The notes under the pieces are model-generated. The model had not been told where the DNA came from, made no database searches, and worked only from the letters and a program-made list of their open reading frames with translations. A DNA stretch of 6,249 nucleotides from an archaeon. Its GTDB lineage: Archaea; Iainarchaeota; Iainarchaeia; Iainarchaeales; Iainarchaeaceae. A program made the position numbers and the translations under genes. Positions 4,741 to 6,249 of this stretch are shown here, piece after piece (the stretch's first letter is position 1; each line of letters opens with the position of its first letter). The stretch covers positions 1 through 6,249 of the forward strand of contig JANLHD010000142.1 in the NCBI GenBank assembly GCA_024653865.1. Direction: 5' to 3'.

Positions 4741-6249
4741 GTGAAGCGCCTGGCAATTTTATTACTCATTCTTTTTCTTGCAACAAGCGCGAGCGCGGTC
4801 GAATTCCGCCCCTCGACAGTGAAGAGCATGGAACTCACCATGGCAAGCGAAGTTTCAGGAACGATAGGCGGCACCATAACCAAGGGGGATGAGGCGCAAA
4901 TATTTTTCCTCACAATCCAGCCCGAGAATCGCCAGCAAATAATCTCCATCAAAGAACAAATGACAATAGCAGGGGACGTAATTGAACCCGAATACGTGAA
5001 ACAAAACAATCTGACATACGCGAGCTACACAATAGACCTGTACAAATATTCCGAGGCGCGCGAATTCACAATCGTGCGCGAAGCGCGGGTAAAAAGAAAC
5101 GCAACAATAGGGCTAAACGCGGATTACAACCTCTCGCAGCCAATCGAGAGCTACCGGGATTTGCTCGAACCAACGGACTACATAGAATCAGATGACCAGG
5201 AGATACAGGCAAAGGCGTCTGTAGAATTCACCTCCGACTCGGAAATAGAAACCATACGTGAAATAGCGCAGTGGGTGAATAACAACATTGAATACGATTT
5301 TGAAAACTATTACAACGGAATTTGGGGCGCAAAGGACACATACAACAGCAGGGCGGGAGTGTGCGACGAATTTGCGAACCTCACCGCGGCGTTCTCGCGC
5401 GCGAAAGGAATTCCCACACGCTATGTCTCCGGAATGAGCTTTGACGGAGAGCGCTTCGGCCTGCACGGGTGGCTAGAAATGTACCTGCCAGGATCGGGGT
5501 GGATAGGGGTTGACTCCACCTATGGGGAAGCCGGCTACATTGATGCCGCGCACATATCAATCGCAAAAACACAGGACGCGAACCAGGCAATTGATTTCAT
5601 AGCAAAAACAACCAGTGTAAAGCCAATAACCATCAGCGCAGAATTGGGGTTGCCCGAAGTGGAAATACACTCGGTTGAATTCTTCGAAGGCATGCTGGAA
5701 AAAAAGGTGGAAAAACCCGAAGCCGTGCGCGCGGGCGAACCATTCCAGGCAAAGGCAGAGCTCACGAATGTTTCGGGAAGCGATATCATGGTGCCAATAG
5801 AACTCGTCCTCCACCCCGACTTTGAAGTGTCAAATCCGCAAAGAATAGTGTACATCAGGGCGGGCGAAACCAAAAACATCGAGTGGGATGCACGCGCGCC
5901 AATAAACGATTTTTCCTCAGGGCACTACGATTACGGAATGCTCCTGCTCTCGCTCGACGGCAATGTTTCCGCAAACATCAGGATGGTGCCAAAAATCCTC
6001 CCGAAAGAAACAAACGCAAGCATAAGCGCAATTGATGTGAGCCCGTTTGTTTCACAAAAGGGGATTGAAATAAAAATTTTGCTCGAAAACTCCGGGGGAA
6101 AAAGCGGCACGGCGAAAATAGAAATTTTTTACGAAGAAAACCTGGTTGAAACGCGCGAAGAAAGGCTTTTGGCGTACGAAAAAAAAGAAATCACAATTAC
6201 CGTGCCCAAAATCGAATACGGGGAAATCGATTTGGCGGTGCTCGGTGAG
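4741..6249 (+). CDS. Secreted transglutaminase-like protein with Ig-like repeats, 3' end beyond window
   Basis: Open from GTG 4741 to the window end (503 codons, no stop). The first 19 residues form a signal peptide (MKRLAILLLILFLATSASA), which supports this start although no ribosome site is visible. After an N-terminal region, a transglutaminase-like core spans about 159-275: Cys208 in AGVCDEFANLTAAF, His242 in LHGWLEMY and Asp258 in GVDSTYGEAGY form the Cys-His-Asp triad with normal spacing. Archaeal and bacterial members are mostly thiol peptidases or amide-modifying enzymes. From about 307 come two beta-rich repeats resembling Ig-like or CARDB adhesion domains; the second is cut by the edge. 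Seven N-X-S/T sequons (90, 120, 130, 213, 343, 408, 425) suit an exported, possibly glycosylated protein. A C-terminal membrane anchor could lie beyond the window. It is close behind htpX. Confidence 0.85.
   Translation, partial: MKRLAILLLILFLATSASAVEFRPSTVKSMELTMASEVSGTIGGTITKGDEAQIFFLTIQPENRQQIISIKEQMTIAGDVIEPEYVKQNNLTYASYTIDLYKYSEAREFTIVREARVKRNATIGLNADYNLSQPIESYRDLLEPTDYIESDDQEIQAKASVEFTSDSEIETIREIAQWVNNNIEYDFENYYNGIWGAKDTYNSRAGVCDEFANLTAAFSRAKGIPTRYVSGMSFDGERFGLHGWLEMYLPGSGWIGVDSTYGEAGYIDAAHISIAKTQDANQAIDFIAKTTSVKPITISAELGLPEVEIHSVEFFEGMLEKKVEKPEAVRAGEPFQAKAELTNVSGSDIMVPIELVLHPDFEVSNPQRIVYIRAGETKNIEWDARAPINDFSSGHYDYGMLLLSLDGNVSANIRMVPKILPKETNASISAIDVSPFVSQKGIEIKILLENSGGKSGTAKIEIFYEENLVETREERLLAYEKKEITITVPKIEYGEIDLAVLGE

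Noticed and set aside
1..6249. CRISPR array, insertion sequence or integrase gene
   Set aside because: No regularly spaced repeats, transposase or integrase motifs were seen on either strand. The only att-like signal is the tRNA-end repeat.

Overview
This window is archaeal. The main evidence is a nearly complete archaeal-type DnaG primase (Toprim-domain protein), TATA-box-like elements about 25 nt upstream of start codons, and a tRNA gene without an encoded 3' CCA. A DPANN-like or other uncultivated lineage is plausible, but the sequence alone does not fix the taxon. The plus-strand genes share a strong synonymous bias (Phe almost always TTC, A-rich and T-poor coding strand). The minus-strand TraB-like gene does not follow it.

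Layout, left to right. (1) 1-1400 (+): dnaG, 5'-truncated by the window edge, with an unusual arginine-rich linker, ending in two stem-loop/T-tract terminators. (2) 1463-1912 (-): a small unrecognised protein with two membrane segments, convergent with dnaG, with a palindromic TATA element just upstream. (3) 1940-2316: 377 bases without a protein gene. It holds tRNA-Val(TAC) at 2153-2225, a chain of at least five stem-loops before it, three more after it, and a 20-nt near-copy of the tRNA 3' end at 2290-2309. This is the most unusual part of the window. (4) 2317-3084 (-): a divergent TraB/PrgY/GumN-like protein without membrane segments, probably leaderless, compositionally unlike its neighbours. 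(5) 3217-6249 (+): lemA, htpX and a secreted transglutaminase-like protein that runs off the window, closely spaced and in one direction.

How the genes relate. lemA and htpX are a widespread pair of envelope-associated genes. HtpX is a membrane zinc protease with its HEMSH site intact. The third gene has a signal peptide and a Cys-His-Asp transglutaminase-fold triad, so the cluster looks like an envelope protein handling unit (inference). The TraB-like gene is divergent from lemA across a 132-bp intergenic region with a separate promoter candidate for each direction. dnaG and the two-membrane-segment gene appear unrelated to that cluster.
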